Source of the DNA: an uncultured Terriglobales bacterium
GTDB lineage: Bacteria; Acidobacteriota; Terriglobia; Terriglobales; Acidobacteriaceae
DNA length: 7,668 nt
Reading direction: 5' to 3'
Assembly (NCBI GenBank): GCA_955652845.1
Contig: CATPBY010000285.1
Coordinates: 1-7,668 of the forward strand
Notes under the pieces: generated by a model
What the model was told of the DNA's origin: nothing
Databases searched by the model: none
The model's input: only the letters and a program-made list of their open reading frames with translations
Part shown: in pieces, positions 6,327 through 7,668 of the stretch
Layout of the letters: the number at the start of each line of letters is the position of its first letter
How positions within the stretch are numbered: the stretch's first letter is position 1
Made by a program: the position numbers and the translations under genes

Positions 6327-7527
6327 GAACAGGCTCAAGAACTTCGTTGGCGGATACATCGTACGCAGGCACTAGGGGCTTGGACGCGAGATTATGGAAA
6401 AAATACCCCAACCACAATCCGCCCACGGCGAACGGCACCACTACGTCGGCCCAGGTAACGCTTAACTTTTGCGAGAAATTCGGTTCGATCATCCAGTAAA
6501 GGTCCAGATAGCGCATCAGCATTATCCATATCGCCAGCCAGACCAGCCGGGTCACGTCTCGCTTGAACGGGCGCGATAGTAAAAAGACGAAAGGGACAGC
6601 AAAATGAAACAACACCAGAAACAGCCCGACATAACCCCACCCGCCATTCAGGCGGCGCATGTACCAGGTGATCTCATCGGGCAAGTTCCCTGCCCAAATA
6701 ATCAGCCACTGCGAAAACGCGAAATAGGCCCACACCATAATGAAAGCCAGCATCAGCTTTCCGTGATCGTGGACATAATCGGGCTTCAACAATTCCGACA
6801 TGGGTTTGTATCGAAACAGAATTCGTTCAACGACCACGGCGAAACACAGCGCGGATAAGACTTCGCCGATCAGGAAAGACAGTCCATAGATAGTAGAAAT
6901 CCAGCTGGGGTCAATGGACATGACCCAATCAATAGCGGCAAATGAGATGGTAAAGCCGTACAAAACAAGTCCCGGCCCGCTAAGCGCCTTGAAGCGCGTG
7001 CTGTTATCTCGCGCGGATGGATGGTCCTGTTCCGACGACCACCTGGTCAGGAAAAAGATCAATCCTCCCCAGATAACAAAGTAAATCACGGCGCGGATCG
7101 CGAATCCGCTTACGGAAAGATAGCTTTGCGTGACCTGCTGCAAGTGCTCGCGAAGATGCTGGTCGGAAATCGAATCGAGAGGGCGCGCCCAGATGTAAAG
7201 CTTGGGCAATCCCAAGAAGATTGGAATAAACAGCAACGCCAGCAACGGAAGCGTCCGCATGGCCGCTCCCAGGATGCGGCGGATGATCATGCCCCAGCCG
7301 CCCTTGGTCAGATGGCGAAGCATCAGAATCGCCATCGATCCCAGGCACACACCGAGCCAGGCCATGAAGCTGAGCAGATAGGCACGGAAAAACTGGTCCG
7401 GGCGGATAAACGCCCCGATCAGCGAGAGCGCAGCAAATATCAATCCGACGACGAGTGAGCGCCGCCCTATGGTCCTGATTATCGGCGGAGCCATCAAATC
7501 CAGATTGTCGACGCGCGCCGGGCTCAT
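6319..7527 (-). CDS. actF: Alternative complex III quinone-binding membrane subunit ActF
   Basis: ActF is one of the two NrfD/PsrC-like membrane subunits of alternative complex III, the quinol:cytochrome c (or quinol:oxidase) oxidoreductase that replaces bc1 complex in many bacteria. The protein has 402 residues and about ten membrane segments, near 22-42, 48-70, 92-112, 142-161, 184-204, 212-236, 257-279, 296-318, 325-346 and 360-379. The stretch VWAYFAFSQWLIIWAGNLPD (265-284), followed by EITWY and RRLNGGWGYVGLFLVLFHFA (291-310), is characteristic of this family. LRHLTKGGWG (70-79) is another family-like loop. ATG 7527 overlaps the upstream stop as ATGA and has a good GAGG seven bases upstream, so I prefer it over Met12. 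It holds no cofactor of its own. The neighbouring ActE-like gene upstream and the caa3 genes downstream fit an ACIII-oxidase partnership. Confidence 0.92.
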   Translation of the reverse strand: MSPARVDNLDLMAPPIIRTIGRRSLVVGLIFAALSLIGAFIRPDQFFRAYLLSFMAWLGVCLGSMAILMLRHLTKGGWGMIIRRILGAAMRTLPLLALLFIPIFLGLPKLYIWARPLDSISDQHLREHLQQVTQSYLSVSGFAIRAVIYFVIWGGLIFFLTRWSSEQDHPSARDNSTRFKALSGPGLVLYGFTISFAAIDWVMSIDPSWISTIYGLSFLIGEVLSALCFAVVVERILFRYKPMSELLKPDYVHDHGKLMLAFIMVWAYFAFSQWLIIWAGNLPDEITWYMRRLNGGWGYVGLFLVLFHFAVPFVFLLSRPFKRDVTRLVWLAIWIMLMRYLDLYWMIEPNFSQKLSVTWADVVVPFAVGGLWLGYFFHNLASKPLVPAYDVSANEVLEPVHD

Positions 7528-7668
7528 TTCTGTCCCTCTTCATTGTTCTGGGCTTTCGGCGCGATTACAGGCAGCGTGGCGCCTGAACCAGGCTCTTCGA
7601 AAGCTGGAGCTTCGGATGGCACTTTCTGTCCTGCCGGAACATCATTCGCACTCGCTGTCTGGCTCAGC
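7524..7668 (-). CDS. C-terminal tail of the gene upstream of actF, probably cytochrome c subunit ActE
   Basis: Only the last 47 residues are in the window, ending in a TGA that overlaps the actF ATG (ATGA). The visible sequence begins LSQTASANDVPAGQKVPSEA and ends APKAQNNEEGQK. It is a Pro/Ala/Gln-rich, probably disordered tail without a heme motif or membrane helix. In ACIII clusters the gene before actF is normally actE, a monoheme cytochrome c, and such tails are common on these exported cytochromes, so ActE is the best guess by position. The sequence itself cannot confirm the family. Confidence 0.7.
   Translation of the reverse strand, partial: LSQTASANDVPAGQKVPSEAPAFEEPGSGATLPVIAPKAQNNEEGQK
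7533..7539 (-). promoter_or_regulatory. Ribosome binding site of actF
   Basis: The minus strand reads AGAGGGA, with GAGG seven bases before ATG 7527, inside the last codons of the upstream gene. Together with the ATGA stop-start overlap it fixes the actF start and implies translational coupling. Confidence 0.65.

Overview
The window is the distal part of a single minus-strand respiratory gene cluster. It reads right to left: the tail of a probable ActE cytochrome, ActF of alternative complex III (ACIII), a small membrane-anchored protein of unknown function, a SCO/SenC copper chaperone, and then subunits II, I, III and IV of a caa3-type cytochrome c oxidase. Sixty-one bases further on, on the same strand, begins a large FAD-dependent 2-hydroxyacid dehydrogenase-type gene that runs off the left edge. 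Both edge genes are partial. No stretch over 300 bases lacks a gene, and I see no tRNA, rRNA, CRISPR array, insertion sequence or phage gene.

The ACIII-SCO-caa3 order is known from Acidobacteriota and from Rhodothermus and its relatives. The moderately GC-rich sequence, the style of the accessory proteins and a palindromic intergenic element resembling those common in Acidobacteriota genomes make a soil-type acidobacterium my best guess. This is inferred from gene content and memory of the families, not from a search.

Layout: 7668-7524 ActE-like tail; 7527-6319 actF; 6326-5799 unknown protein with one membrane segment; 5798-5690 a 109-base gap with a REP-like palindrome; 5689-4817 sco; 4817-3822 coxB with fused cytochrome c domain; 3819-2185 coxA; 2195-1494 coxC; 1488-1201 coxD, interrupted by an in-frame stop at 1308-1306; 1139-1 FAD-linked dehydrogenase. 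Apart from the gap before sco and the one after coxD, junctions are overlaps or a 2-base spacer, as in one polycistronic message. The promoter must lie outside the window.

Function: ACIII oxidises quinol and passes electrons to cytochrome c (ActE or a partner). The CoxB cytochrome c domain hands them to CuA, and CoxA reduces oxygen at the heme a3/CuB site while pumping protons. SCO helps to load CuA. The FAD-linked dehydrogenase may feed electrons from lactate- or glycolate-like substrates into the chain, but its place next to the operon is only suggestive.

This is a known type of system, not a new one. The points most worth checking are the nonsense codon in coxD, the conserved unknown protein between actF and sco, and the palindromic element in the actF-sco interval.
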